Shown here one piece after another: positions 11,311-24,040 of a DNA stretch of 64,000 nt. Made by a program: the position numbers and the translations under genes. The stretch comes from Folioceros fuciformis. Its lineage: Eukaryota > Anthocerotophyta > Anthocerotopsida > Anthocerotales. Within the stretch, counting starts at the first letter, position 1, and the number at the start of each line of letters is the position of its first letter. The stretch spans positions 304,466-368,465 of the forward strand of contig JBNGIO010006303.1 of NCBI GenBank assembly GCA_049999805.1. Direction: 5' to 3'. Under the pieces are notes generated by a model. That model did no database searches. It worked only from the letters and a program-made list of their open reading frames with translations, and had not been told where the DNA came from.

Positions 11311-13082
11311 TATGTCTCAGCCATGGCAACGAATTCTTGAAACTTGGCGAATACTTGATGCCAACCTTGGAGGAAAAACAATGTACAGAAGTGGCTCCAC
11401 TCATCAAGGAAAGAGAAGAAGTATATTGCTCCTCCAAAGGACTGTGTTGACATAGGTCCACAAACATCGGAATGAATTACCTCAAGCAAAGAAGTAGCCC
11501 TTGTTGGAGAAGGGTCGTTATAAGGTTTTTGGGTAAGTTTCCCTATTTGGCAGCTTTCACAGAAGAGGGTAGGGTCGGTTTTAAACGTAAAACCATCCTT
11601 ATACAAGTGTGCATTTTGTGCTACCCGATCAACATAAGCAAGACTTGGATGACATAATCTACAGTGCAATAGGAAGGTAGTGCTTACTTCTAGATTAGCA
11701 TCTGCAACGTGAACTTGATGTGTGTTAGGCTGACAGTTGCCTTGTGTTGCGATTAGGTGATAAAGGTTATGATATGGTGAGCCATTGGCTAAAACTAGAG
11801 AAGGTTGTGAAGCTGGGGAAACTACACAATTTGTGGGAGTGAAAACGACTTGCAGGCTATGGTCACAGGTGAGCTTATGGACTGACAACAAGTTCTTAGT
11901 CATTTGAGAAACATGTAGAACTCCCTTCAACAGTATGTTGTATCCATGGTTGAGTTCTAGTTTAACATTACCAGTCCCTTGAATAGAGAGTCCACTGTCG
12001 TCTCCTAACAAGACAAATTGATTTGTTGTATTAAGGGAGTATGTACAAAACATGTCCCACGAGTGGCAGATGTGGTTGGTTGCTCTAGAGTCCAAAAACC
12101 ACATGTTTTCGTCTGCCTTGGTAAGTGACAGACACACTGCTAGTATAGCTGGTGTCTTATTGTTGGTACTTGCTGTTGTAGATCGTACAACCACATTAGT
12201 TTCAGCTGCAGGTCGACATGCTTCGCCTGACTGTTTTTTTGCGGCACTCACTCTCAAAATGCCTTGGGATCTTGCACCAGTTGCATGGTCCTTTCACTCT
12301 CCAGGGACTGAAGGAATTATGTGGTATTGATTGTCCACAATAGGGGCGTCGAGGTGCAGAGAAGTATCCTCGGCCTCGACCCCTACCTCAACCATGAGAG
12401 GTAAACAACACATGTTGTTGATTAGAGGAGGAGGGTCTTCCAACTCCTATTCTGCTGGATTCCTCCTCCAACAAGGCACCCACTACCTCTGACAGAGTAA
12501 CAGTGGAGCCTAATTGTCGAAGCAAGGTAGATTGGGAGTTGACAAATGTCTGATAACTTGCTGGCAGGGACGTTAGAAGAACAGTGGCAGCCTTCAACTC
12601 AGTCAGGGTCTCTCCAGCAGCTACTAAACGTGCTCTCAAGGTCCGAAACCGATGAAGGTGATGTTCCATTGTTTCACTTTCTTTCATTCGAAGAGAATAG
12701 AAAATTCAAGTGGAGTTAATAAGTGACATGGAATCTTTAGCAGCGAACATGTCATGGAATACTTTCCAGACATCGTGTGCTGTGACTTGTCCTTGTGTAT
12801 GTTGCATCATGTTTTTGTCAAGTGCTGAAAGTAATATATTCCTTGCCTTTTTGTCTTTCTTGTGCCATGCTGCAATTACATTCACGACACTTCATCCTAC
12901 ATAAGGTGTTGGATTTGTGGTAGGGGCTGCAAGTGAACCGTCCACAATATCCATAAGCTCGTGCTCTTCAAGAATTGCAACCATTCACATTTGCCAGATT
13001 GCGAAATCGGTGCTATTAAACCTGTCCCTATCTTTGAAGTGGATTTTAATAGACATTTTAATAGTGTTAAGTGATGGTGCAT
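11310..13082 (-). pseudogene. gag, protease and integrase N-terminal region of the outer Copia element
   Basis: On the minus strand 13082-12388 carries gag in several frames (LKAATVLLTSLPASYQTF is typical), and 12257-11310 is a 315-codon frame with the protease start (WFLDSRATNHIC), the GAG-pre-integrase segment (LHCRLCHPS) and the integrase start (VIHSDVCGPMSTQSFGGA). The protease has DSR instead of DSG. No complete zinc knuckle was seen between them. Confidence 0.8.
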
Positions 13083-13912
13083 TAGCTAAATTCTCCTGAA
13101 CGGGAGATTGACTCAGTGCTATGACATACTACTGTAGGTAACCAACTAAGAGGATACCATACAGGACTAATAGTTTTTAGTTGAAAAGTGTAGCAAGTCC
13201 TATGAGGACTAACTCTACAGGTTCAGGTATAGAAGAAAAAGAACTCAAGTTTTCTAGTTTAGGTAGGGGAGAATAAATCTTATCTGGAGTTGGAGAAGTG
13301 GAAGGCATGTTGCAAACATAGGAGGCAGATTGATCATTAAGTGTGACCATAAGTGTGCTTTGATGCGAGTGCCAGAAACATAGGTATGCACAAGTGTTGA
13401 CAATTGTTTGACGTTCTCTTCAAGTTGATTTATTTGTTTCCTAAGCAGTATGTTTTCAATTTTGATCCTCCGCTGGGAATCATGAGTATGTTCTTCTAAA
13501 GCCTGAATCTTATAGAGGATTGTTCTATATGTTTAGGCACTGAGTAAGCGACCTGTTTATGCTTTCTGAAGTGTGATTGATGATCCTGTTGCTTGGATAT
13601 ATGTGCAGGACAGGATTGTTCTCTAAAAGGGAGATAGGGGGTGTAGCTAGTAATAATGTGAGGTGACCTATGATCTACTTGGCATCTACAAGATCTACTA
13701 GAGCGATTCTTTGACATTGCTGTGCCAGGCTATCGTAAACTCGAAAGCATTGTAGGGTTAAGTGAGTAGGAATCCTGGTATGAAAAACTGCATAGCACGC
13801 CAATGGCGGTAGACAATTTGGATTATTCATCCAAACAAAAGGATGAGTGACTTAATGTCAAAGAATATGTCTCACACCAGCTCGCCAAGTAGCTGATCAT
13901 AATAATCTTGCA

Positions 13913-13924
13913 GCTCTAATACCA
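13913..13924 (-). other. Primer binding site of the outer Copia element
   Basis: On the minus strand this reads TGGTATTAGAGC, one base from the Copia consensus TGGTATCAGAGC, directly next to the 5' LTR at 13925. It confirms the minus orientation. Confidence 0.8.
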
Positions 13925-14155
13925 TAAACGATTGGAAGCGCACATCGCGACATGTAGAATGAGTAGTCTTGCCCCAGAGGCTGATGTGCTTGAGAAGACA
14001 ACGTTTTGAATCAAGAAAAGAAAATACATATACAAGGAAGTTGTAACTGTTTTGTAATTAGGAATTAATTTAAACTACTCGCTAATCCTGCTAGAATAAA
14101 CTTGCCGAATATTTCATATTTGGATTGAAATAGTGATATTGATAATATCTCAATA
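13925..14155 (-). repeat. 5' LTR of the minus-strand Copia element
   Basis: About 231 bp, roughly 95% identical to 3144-3373. Differences are mostly transitions plus one 1-bp indel, so insertion is not recent. Confidence 0.85.
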
Positions 14156-16440
14156 CTGATGGGCCACCACATTCCCCCAAATCTACCGGGGTTCCCTACG
14201 CTAGTCCATAGAGTAATAATAGGACCCTGTCCACTACGTGGTCCATCTTGGTGACCAAAAACCATGATAAGACGCATGACTCCCTTGATTTGCAAGTCCT
14301 CAATGTCATGGATTAACCACCCGTTGGTGGTCTTGACGAAGTTCGTTGTCAAGAGCACTGCTGCCGCCTCCTTCACCAACTCCTTATTCCGCTGTGAATT
14401 GAGGTAATACTCCGTGTTCTTCTGCCGGATGCTGGTAAACCTTCCGCATCATTTGAATGGTCCATAAGGTGGGATTATCCCGGACCTTGGAGGACTCTAG
14501 CTTGCCCTGAGTGCAGCGCCACAATGTTCTGGTAGATTCCTAGATGATCGCTGTCGAATGGATGGCCCAGGGAAATTGAAAAACCCCCAACTCCTATTGT
14601 TCCAGGAGATCAACTATCGCCGCCATCTAGGGTGTAAAGTTGGGGTAGGAGTGAGTTTGAATATGGTCCTCGTTGATTCGCCAAGTATTGCCTACTTCAA
14701 GGAGTTGTCCTAGTGCCATGAGGAGTAGCTCTAGGAGTGAAGATGAGGATGAGCAAAAGCGCGTCGAAGTAGGGGTGAGAGAAATTGCCGTCATAGAAGG
14801 AAAGTAAGTGAGAATGAAGTAAGCAAGAAAACGGAGTGGAGGAAGTGGGAAGATAGAGGAGAGTAAGAGTACCGGAATGAGTCTCAAGCAAAGTAGTGGG
14901 AGGGAGAGGGAAGGTGTTGAGCATAGAGCGCGGCGTATGCTAGCGTAAAAACTTATGCTGGGGCCTACTGGTACGCCACAACCGTCTGGAAACGGCTACG
15001 CCCCCTGTCCTACATGATGTCAAGTACATGGATCTTGAACGAATCATGGTTGTTGTCAGTCTATCCATCAAGTGGTCGTCCAAAGGTCCGGCATATCTCC
15101 TACTCCGAAGAACTCGAGCTTGCTGAAAATAGCCTTTTATTCAAAAAAATAAATATCCCACGTACTCTAGAAACAGGTTCGACGAGCCATTGGAGTATCA
15201 CTCCGGAGATTATTTTTGGGCATGACACATATGAACAATAATATGTGGTGAAAAACCACTATCAAGCTAATGAAGCACCATAGCCGTTGAATGATCTAAT
15301 TGTAAAGGTTCTTGTAAAGAAGACAAAATAATGAAGTTGTAGTAAACTAACCAATGAAATGAAATTGGGGTAAGATATTTTGTAAATCACCATTGAGCAT
15401 CACAAACTCTTGCACCATCCCTATGCCAAGCTGTCATGTGCACATCCCTCCATAATGCTATTTGATGAGGATATTTCTATTGGGCTCGATGTTGGAGCGA
15501 GGATTCTCCTCTTCAATTGCTTTAGCAATCATGGACAAAAAAACAACAATGATAACACAATTGAGCAAGGGATCGTTTGAAAAAAAAGAATGTCTAGATA
15601 GGGAAGAAGAAGATAACATGGCTATAGATAATTGTAAAGGAGAGGGAGATATACATCTCATCATTGTAGAAAGTAAATAAATAAATAAATCATTCATAAC
15701 TATTTAAATAATTATGGATAAAAAGCCTACACATCTACACACCAAATGGCAAAGAAGGAAAGGTTGCAAAGCAAAATGCAAAGAGAGAGGGAAAGGTTGT
15801 AAAGCAAAATGCAAAGAGAGAGAAAAGAGAAACTCTACTTATCTAAAATGTGTGCAAGAAGGTGGCTTTACATATGTCTAGGCAATATTATGGAGAGGTA
15901 ATTAATATTAAATTAATATTAGCAATACTCGGCTGGGACGGAACGCCTATCTCAAGTTTGGTGCCTAGCCATTAAATGTAGGCCTACGTGGGTGAAACTA
16001 TGAGACACTGCGCGATGAAACCCTAATCGTGATCCATCACGACACTATCATAGTTTTTCTTTGTTTAGCCATCATAATAGTGACTATAATTGGGTTGTTC
16101 CTTAACCCACTTACATTGTGAAAGGTGTTTCACTCCCTCGCTTCCTCATGCGAGACCTCAGCCGTTGCCCCGCGCGCGGGGTGATGAAGGGCTTAAGCTT
16201 GCCTTGACGACTCTAGGGGTGTCAAGGAGGGTGTGGAGTGAAATTCTGTGTCTAGGGACACAATGAGGCCCACATTCACCCTCTATGTCATTATAGTCCT
16301 AGGATTCAATCCCAAGGGAATGGTTCATGCAAAGCTGTTCTAAATTTACGACTTCTAGACTATCTACTGTTAGTTCCTACCCAGGCCTACTCCCCCACCG
16401 TACCTAAGTCTACGACTGTTGTCCCTAACCTTGCCACCTT
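14156..16440. other. Intergenic, no supported gene
   Basis: No recognisable coding region. Open frames at 14065-14379 and 14627-14924 are low in recognisable content. Short AAAT runs occur at about 15677-15692. A near-duplicate of about 33 bp (GGAAAGGTTGCAAAGC-type) lies at about 15758 and 15791. Confidence 0.5.
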
Positions 16441-19400
16441 AGGGAGTTCATGCGGTAGTGGATTCCGCCACCGTGGTGGGCCCCACTTGTTCGGCGCACG
16501 CATGTGCCATGGCGCCTGGAGGGCATGGGGTTTCTGGCTGCGCCCGTGAAGGAGCTATGGCTTGTGCAGGCTAATTCTAATGCACACCCAGCCATTCTCT
16601 TGTTATTCTACAACCAGATCTGGTGGTTACAGATTGGTAGTTGCAGATTGGGGCCAGCCACATCGCAGCGCCTCTTTGCATCACTCACTCTCACTGTTTT
16701 CCCCACTCAATCTATCAGCAATCTTCCTCAGCACTTCTCAATCTCAGCCATACACACTTCTCATACACTCAATCTCCACTCAATCCATCTCCTAGAGCCA
16801 CACAAACTCCTTGCAGAAATTAAACACGGCTTGGCTAGACGACGGAGTGAGGAAGGGAAAAATCACAGCCGGATGGCTTCACAAGAGTTTCGTGAAACTC
16901 GCGCTCCCTCTCGGCTTTCTAGGGGTTTCGCGAAACTTGCATTCCCACCCCGACCTTCTACAGAATTTCTCTTCCTTATAGGTGCAAAACACCCATTCCA
17001 CTGGCCACACCAGACGCAGAGCTGATCACACAGCTCTCGACCACCCCAAGAATCTTCCATGTCCTCTTTTGACGAGGGGATAACATGCAAAATCAGGCCT
17101 CCATTGATCGGATGTCTCCAATCCACAGCGCACAAATTCAACGTACGGAAGTTCACGCTTGGAATTGTCCATCAAGAGGGACTCAACCCCATCCCTTATA
17201 CAGCCGGCCTTGGAGCGCCATTACTTCCGCAGCCTTTTAGAGTGTTAAAAAATAATTAAAGGTTCTTGGCACGTTTCTACAATCAACACTACTTGGTTCA
17301 TACTTTATGAATTGTTTTACTATAATAAAAATCTGACCTAGTGCCCATCTCCATTGCGGTCATCTTGGCCTCCATTCCCTTGGAAACCCTCTGGCCCTTT
17401 GGTCCCACCGCTGATCCGAAAGATCTTCCCATAATAGCTCTACCTCGCTCCCACTGTACACAGCCGTTTCCATTTGCCTATGGCTTCTCCTTGGTTCTTC
17501 ATCACTAGACAGCCACATCGTGTGGTCTTCCACCCAAGCCTGTACCTCCCTTTCGGTCATCTCCTGTAAGCTCACTTGTGAAGGGTATGCTCTAGCACCC
17601 GTTCGCAAGAACCAATGGTAACAGCCCATGACTATTAAAAACTACAGCCAATAGTTCCTGCCCCCTCATGTTCCAACCACCACATACAGATTTAGATTGA
17701 GCACCCGCTCACCATACAATTAGAAGCTAGGGACATGGGCATCCTCATCCCTACGTCGCAGCACAATAGGGCCCTCTCCTGGAGAGGTCCTTACCAACTC
17801 CTGCTGTGGACAATCCTAGGGTGGCTGCCTTCTGCATTCCACGGGAGTTGCGTGCTCCTCTGTCTCAGTCTCGCTGATAGCAGGCTCTCCTACTCCTGTT
17901 CCTCCTTCCGCCACGGTTGCTTGCTCAGCTACTCCGGTGCCCCGCTCCACAACCGTGGTTGATTCCACCACGGTGGTGGCTTCGGCCATGGCCGTAGCGG
18001 AAACTCTCCCCTTCTTCAACCTCATCGCCTCACTCTTAACCCTGGCCCTGGTCTTGTCCCGCTCTCTCTTATACCTCTCGGCTAGCTTTTTATATCTTTC
18101 CAATGTCGCCACTGGCACCCGAACTCTCCCTGCATTTTACCCAGTAATTCCTCACTTGCCTGCGTGTGTTCCTCAACAACTTTACTTCTGCCCTCCACCT
18201 CTACCAACCTAACCCTTTATAGATGCTCTTGTTCCTCCTGCATGCTGAGCCATGGCGGCCTGGTCGGCCTGTGTCTGAGCCATGATAGTAGTTAGTCCCT
18301 ATAAATCCAGGATTGGTGTGGCCCCTACGTCCATCCTTTTCCACAACTACTTCTTCACGTGGGCCACGCTTTCGGCCTCTACTCCTGCTGGGACGCTCAA
18401 AGACGTGGTCCAGAAAATATTCTTCCACTCCTCAGCAGCCTCTTCTGTCCCCGCTGGCCCTCCAGACCCAATAAGCCATGGCTCGTGATTTTTCCGCTCA
18501 GGATCAGGGTCAGCCTGTTTTCTTCCTCGCTCCTCTTGTGCTCCGACAACACCCCTGGACCTAGTGACTCGGGGCAAGGTTGTTGCTGCTTCCTCCTTTC
18601 TAGGCTCTTCCCTCTCTTCGCCACCCTTGTTCCATATGCTCTACCCTTCCTCTTCCTGGCCACCGTGAGCCCTTCCTCAGAATCCCAGGGGTAGTCAGGT
18701 TCCCAACTGCTAGAGTCCTCCCCCGAGACTTCCTTATGTTCACCTTCTTCCACCTTGACCTCTCGGACCGACTTCTAATTATGGAGGGAGGACACTACCT
18801 CCAACTCTGTCAACCACTTAGTGTGTGTAAAAAGATGAATAAAAAACGGCGAGATGAAGGAGGGACGGGGTGAAGGGGACAACAAATTGGCTTTCTCCTC
18901 ACAAGCCTGCTAAAAAATGATTCGGGTCCAATCCACCCGTGCCCCGCAGACTACCTCATGGAGAAACACCAAGAAATAGTTAGTCATGTGGTCTAACTTT
19001 TACTTTGTAGGAAGCATAAGACCCATTTGGCCAGCCCCACTAGCTACCCTAAATTTAGTTGTCGCACCACCCAACCATTGTTAGTCCTCGCTTCTCTAGG
19101 CCTTATGAGCGCAACTACTGTAGCTTTTAAAGGCTCTTTCCTCTGCAGATCGATTACTGCCCCTCCCCGCTCCGCCTTCTCTCACCCGTAAGCCTCCTGA
19201 AACAACTCTGGGCTCCAACTTTGGGCCTCTACCTCAAAGTTTCTTCGGGTCGTATGTTTCTCAGAAAACAGGCACACTCCTGCATCAGAACAGGACTGTC
19301 ATGACAGCACTTCTTGTCCATAAACCCAAGGCCTAGCTCCTACACTAGACCACCTGCTTTGATCTTCCAGTGGTCCATGTTGGGCCACTGGGCGGTAGAA

Positions 19401-20140
19401 ATCATTGTCTCTACCTAAGCTGCCATCACATGCCTGCTCTGGACCTAATTTCCCTTGGGTGCTCATCTTCCTTCCCTTGCCGCTCACTCCTTCTCTCCAT
19501 GTTGTCCCGGGCACCTCCGCTCTTCCTTTCGTCCAAGGTTCTATTCCGCACTCCATACTAATCCTGTCGCCACGCCGCTTACTATCTCCACCCAACCAAT
19601 GCTTCGCTTCCTTCCTTCTAGCTTCTCCACCAATGCGAAGGTTGCTCTTGGCCGTGGTGTCTTGCTGACACTCGCTTCTAGTTGCGCTCCGCAACTAATG
19701 GTTCCTTCACTTTTTAGCCACATCGAATCCGCCACTAGGGTTGTTGGCTCCGCTTTGGCCGAGTTTGTGTACTTTTTAGCCATCGTAGGGGTGCAAGCCA
19801 CCACCCCACCTGAACACACCACCGTGGTGGAATACACTCCCCTCCCCTTTATATAGGCTTTGGGTTATTCCAACTCACCAAGAGCAAAGGAGCTTCCTAC
19901 CCAGTCCATCCTTGTAGGTCATGAGCCGAGGACGAGTTATTGTAACAAAACAATTTCGCCATTGTCTAAGGAACTTCGAGCTCGGCCTCCCGCGATTGTC
20001 AAGACCCGAGGACCTGTTATTGGTTAACCCAAAACCATGCCGGAGAGTGAACTGCTATGAGCCAAGAAGACTCTTGGGAATAAAAGGAACCGCCCAGGCC
20101 GTATTCAATTACTCTTTCTTTCAAAACAGAAAATAAATAA
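16440..20140. repeat. GC-rich tract with long overlapping open frames, probably decayed repeat
   Basis: This tract has many open frames of 60-130 codons on both strands, the longest on minus at 18397-18753 and 19299-19694, rich in Glu, Arg, Ser and Gly and without any domain I recognise. A motif of the form ATTCC(A/G)CCACGGTGGTGG or its inverse recurs near 16461, 17961 and 19815. The tract ends with a TATA-like ATAAAAGG at about 20082 and an AAAT repeat (20132-20148), which could be part of an LTR, but I could not pair it with another copy. A decayed retrotransposon is the likeliest reading; it is not proven. Confidence 0.35.
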
Positions 20141-21954
20141 ATAAATAAATACTAAGTCTTGTTGTTTGATTATTTCGAGAGGAATCCTGATACCTACGCT
20201 CATCTACATAGTGCTTGAGCTTGCCTTGGTCATTCTTAAGAGCTGAAACCGTTGGTTTGGCAATGTCTCTTTGGCGAGGGGGGTTTCATTTGTCCTTGCC
20301 CCACCGCATACATGTGTGGCATGCAGACCCTGGCAAATCATTTTTTTCTAGAGGATTAAAGTCATTTTAATCTTTTTTCATTGTCTTAATGGTATTGTGA
20401 TGAGATAGTTTCTAATCCTATAGATGAATTGTATGATGAAATTGCATGAACGGTATACCATAGTAATATGCCATTTAAAATAGACAAATTAGACCATCAA
20501 AACTACACCCCATTGCATTATTCATCAGTTTCGTAAATCTTGGACTATTATGATCTCCGACTGTAGTTGAGTTTCGATGGATTGCATGGAAAGCATGTTT
20601 GTCCATAGAAATGGACTTGATGTTTGTTGTACCATTTGTTGCAACTTTTCATCCCATATTGTCTGCAAAATTTACACCAAACTATCTTAGTCTTAGCAAC
20701 GTACTGAATTCGTGGATACTTTTCTAGATATGACTCATGCCACTTCTTCGATGGTTAGGTTGTGTCTATTGCAACTTTCTCATTATCAGAGTGCTCCACA
20801 TTCTTTGATGCTTCATATGTAGGTCTTTTTTAGAGCCACTCGGAAAGACTTGATTGCTTAGACATCCATACAATCAATGGATTTGGTAGCAACTCATATG
20901 TAGCAACCTAATATGAAATGTAACATAGATAGGAAGCAAAAAGCATGTAGAAACACATATTTGAACTTGTAGCCTTAACCTACATTTGTAGAATAGGAGA
21001 GTCTTTATGTCTCATTACTTCTCGTTTAAATCTCATTGAAAGTTGTTCCCTGTAATCATACTACGAGTATTTTCTATTATTAAAAAAGAGATGGAAAGTC
21101 CCATGTGCTCCAAAGATTGGAGGAACACCTTGAGTAGGGGAAAAGGCTAAAAGGGGTACTAGTGCCTTCAAACATCATCCTTAAAAACTATCTACTTATC
21201 CGAAAATGTTATAATGTGGAATAACAAATGGCCTACCTACCACCGGTGCCGAAAAAAATGGCTTACCTACCACTGGTGCCGAAAAAGCTGCTTGATCTGT
21301 GCAAAGCAATACAATAGATATGTGCTATGGAAAGAAGATCACTACGAAGGAAAGAGGGAGAACACCACTCCTATGACCTTTTTTTTGTTTCTTTTTTTTG
21401 AAAAAAACTGCTTTTCTTCCCAGGTTTGGGGACAAAGTTGTTAAGAAACAAGGGCTTTCCTGAAAGTAGGAAATAAGAAAATGGATATTTCCTGAAAGTT
21501 TGTAAGGGAAAGGGCTTTCCTTAGGTCTGGGTGGCATGTGTTTTTTTTGCAAAGGTAGAGAGAGGGGTAAGGACGCTTTAGCATGTAAGAGGAGGGTTTC
21601 AGTACCTCCACTCAACTCATCAAACCATAAGCCTAAGCGCCTGTACTTTTCGGGTCGGGTCAGGTTGTATCCGCTGCCGTGCGCTTAGCTTGGCTTAGCG
21701 TGTCCGCTTTGTTGCATTGTCTTTGTTTGTGAGGTTCTTCCGGGAATGGTGAATGAATATTCTAGTAAATACCTTACGGGAAAATAATCGGTGATGTAGA
21801 GAGAGAGCTTTGGCCTCTCTGTACATATTTGTCTCTTCTGGCCAGCCACACAGACGGTGTTGGAACTACCGGCTTTAAAGCCTGGCACTGCTCCTGTCAG
21901 GCAGGCCAGTTGCGACACGGACGAGGAGTCGTCTTGTTGCTCCCGGAGCCTGAA
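20141..21954. other. Intergenic, upstream region of the PNGase A gene
   Basis: AT-rich, without a supported gene. A near-duplicate sits at 21230-21290 (CTACCACCGGTGCCGAAAAA-type, two copies about 30 bp apart). The last 150 bases would contain the promoter and 5' leader of the gene starting at 21955. Confidence 0.5.
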
Positions 21955-23796
21955 ATGGGAAGCGGCCGGTATGCTATGTGTCTGCTGTCGCCGCTGCTGT
22001 TGCTTCTGGCTCTCGTAGCCTGTGGCAATAGCGAGAGTTTGGCGCTGGGCAAGGGTGCGGATTCCTGGCCACACCACCTGCGGAACGCTGTCCGGGCCGG
22101 CACGCGGCTGACGGGGAGACATGGAGAACTGGCGTCCCATGCGAAGGAGGCGGAACGCTTCTTCGAGGTGGCGAGGCCGGTGGATGTGCCAGCGGGAGTG
22201 AAGCCTTGCCGGGTCTTGCTGTTGCACCATTCCTTCGCCCACTCTTACGGGCAGCCTCCAGCGGAAGCGGAAGTTCGGATCCCAGAGCAATGCGGGACGC
22301 AGTGGGAAAGGGTGGTGCTGAAGTGGAAGGGCACATGCAAGGGCCGCCAGTTCGACCGTATCTCGGCGGTGTGGATCAACGGGGTGGAAATCTTCCGCAC
22401 CTGCACGGCGGAGCCCGTTCCGCAGGGGATTGTGTGGGAGGTGGAGAAGGACGTCACCCGCTATGCATCCCAGTTCCATGACTCTGCCCGCCTGGTGGTG
22501 TCCTTGGCCAACGTGGTTGACAGCACCTACACCGGCATCTTCGACATCACTCTGCAGGCCTGGTTCTACCCGAAAGCAGCGGCAGGTGGAGGAGCACAGC
22601 CTCCGGCGGGTCCCACGTCGAAATTCGGGGGCCTCCCTGACGTCATCATCCCGGTGGTGAGCATGCCGGACAAGCTGGGGGAGGGAGGTTACTTGCAGCG
22701 CATCGAGAATTCGTCCCACATCCTGTCTGTCCCGGTGGCCTCCATCCCCCGCAACACCTACCGCGCTCTCTTCGAGGTCTGCGTCTCCTTCCACGAGAGG
22801 GACGAGTTCTGGTACACCAACGCACCCGACGTCTGGATCGAGCACGCCAACGTCTCCGGCTTCCCAGGCAATGGCCCCTTCCGGGAGGTGGAGGTCAGAC
22901 TGGACGGGAAGGTAATCGCGGTTGTGTGGCCCTTCCCTGTGATCTACACCGGCGGAATCGACCCCTACCTCTGGCGCCCAGCAGCCGCAATCGGGGCCTT
23001 CAACCTCCCGAGCTACGACTTCGAAATCACCCCGTTCGTGGGCGAGATCGTGGACGGCGCCCCCCACAACTTCACCTTCTCCGTGCGAAACGCGCTCAAC
23101 GTCTGGTTTGTGCAGGGCAACCTCCACCTCTGGCTCGACCCCGGAGTGAAGCAGACCCGCGGGAAGCTGCTCCGACACTCCACCCGGAAAGCATCCCAGA
23201 AGCTGAACTCCCACGGCTACTCCGCCGGGCTGGACGGACGCTTCACCACCACCGCTTCCAGAAGGCTCGCCTACTCGGGGTACGTGGAGTCCTCGTACGG
23301 GACGGTGGTCACCTCCGTAGAGCATCGAGACCGGTTCCGCAATAACATGCGGTTCGCTGAACAGGCCAGTGTCCAGGTCGTTGATCAGGGCACGGAATCC
23401 AAATCCACTTACCTGACCAAAGAGGAGGAGAAGGAGACCCTGCTAGTGCACATCGCGCACTCCTTCCCGCTCCGGCTGAGGTATCGGGAGGAGGATGTAA
23501 AGGGTGGGGCGGTGGCCGTGTCCGTCAATCTGACCCACGCGTTCGAACGCGATCGAGAGATTACCTCCCCTGCATCCCCCGCCAAGACCGTCTTCGACTC
23601 GCTCCGCAACCAGCAAGATGCGTCCGCGGTTCTCCTGCTCTTCCCTAATAACACTAATGCAGGAGCGGGCGAGACGAGCGAACGGTACAATTTTCATGGT
23701 AGCTCAGGCTGCTTCGACAGGCGTGTAGTAACAAGCCAGTACGCGGTGTTGTCCGATCGTGTGGACACTCGCTGCATAAGCGTCGCTGCATTGTAA
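21955..23796 (+). CDS. Peptide-N4-(N-acetyl-beta-glucosaminyl)asparagine amidase A (PNGase A)
   Basis: PNGase A removes whole N-glycans from glycoproteins by cutting the glycosyl-asparagine bond; it acts in the secretory route or cell wall. The single exon encodes 613 residues from the ATG at 21955. The frame is open further upstream to 21829 but without an ATG, and this ATG is followed by a good signal peptide (CLLSPLLLLLALVAC, residues about 9-23). The body matches the plant PNGase A family: FEVARPVDVP, an acidic and aromatic central domain (VWINGVEIFRTCTAEP), FHERDEFWYTNAP and the C-terminal SRRLAYSGYVESSYG. Length and lack of introns fit the plant family. Codons are GC-rich. Whether it is soluble or anchored is not clear. 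Confidence 0.9.
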   Translation: MGSGRYAMCLLSPLLLLLALVACGNSESLALGKGADSWPHHLRNAVRAGTRLTGRHGELASHAKEAERFFEVARPVDVPAGVKPCRVLLLHHSFAHSYGQPPAEAEVRIPEQCGTQWERVVLKWKGTCKGRQFDRISAVWINGVEIFRTCTAEPVPQGIVWEVEKDVTRYASQFHDSARLVVSLANVVDSTYTGIFDITLQAWFYPKAAAGGGAQPPAGPTSKFGGLPDVIIPVVSMPDKLGEGGYLQRIENSSHILSVPVASIPRNTYRALFEVCVSFHERDEFWYTNAPDVWIEHANVSGFPGNGPFREVEVRLDGKVIAVVWPFPVIYTGGIDPYLWRPAAAIGAFNLPSYDFEITPFVGEIVDGAPHNFTFSVRNALNVWFVQGNLHLWLDPGVKQTRGKLLRHSTRKASQKLNSHGYSAGLDGRFTTTASRRLAYSGYVESSYGTVVTSVEHRDRFRNNMRFAEQASVQVVDQGTESKSTYLTKEEEKETLLVHIAHSFPLRLRYREEDVKGGAVAVSVNLTHAFERDREITSPASPAKTVFDSLRNQQDASAVLLLFPNNTNAGAGETSERYNFHGSSGCFDRRVVTSQYAVLSDRVDTRCISVAAL

Positions 23797-24040
23797 AACA
23801 GTTATTTGCTGTTTTCATCATCTTCCTTCTGGCTACCAGTATGTTGTATGATACACGCATCCGCCTTCATCCTCCGCACTCTGAGTGGAGGGAGAAGGCG
23901 TCAGTGAGCAGGTGCTGTCGGAACATGCCCAGTCCCAGTCTCAGATCTGGGGCTTGGTGTCATCGGAGCGCGGTCGGCCAGGCTCCGGGCCCTGCTGAAG
24001 GCTCCGGCGCTACTGCCATGGGAGGAAGCGCCGGGGTGTG

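Larger units (their letters stand above)
3144..14155 (-). mobile_element. Copia-type LTR retrotransposon, minus strand, split by a nested element
   Basis: Both LTRs are present (3144-3373 and 13925-14155; about 12 substitutions and one indel, roughly 95% identical). The flanking 5-mers CTTAT (3139-3143) and CTGAT (14156-14160) match at 4 of 5 positions and may be a worn target-site duplication. On the minus strand come a primer site complementary to initiator-Met tRNA (13913-13924), gag (about 13080-12390), protease (DSRATNH, Gly replaced), integrase (about 11600-10940), reverse transcriptase (10189-9311, with YVDD) and RNase H (4430-3790), then a purine-rich tract next to the 3' LTR. Frameshifts and stops break the frame. 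Bases 4456-9290 belong to a second element inside it. Confidence 0.85.

Noticed and set aside
21685-23325. 546-codon minus-strand open frame
   Set aside because: It is antisense to the PNGase A gene; GC-rich codons keep the opposite frame open. Its protein has no recognisable domain.
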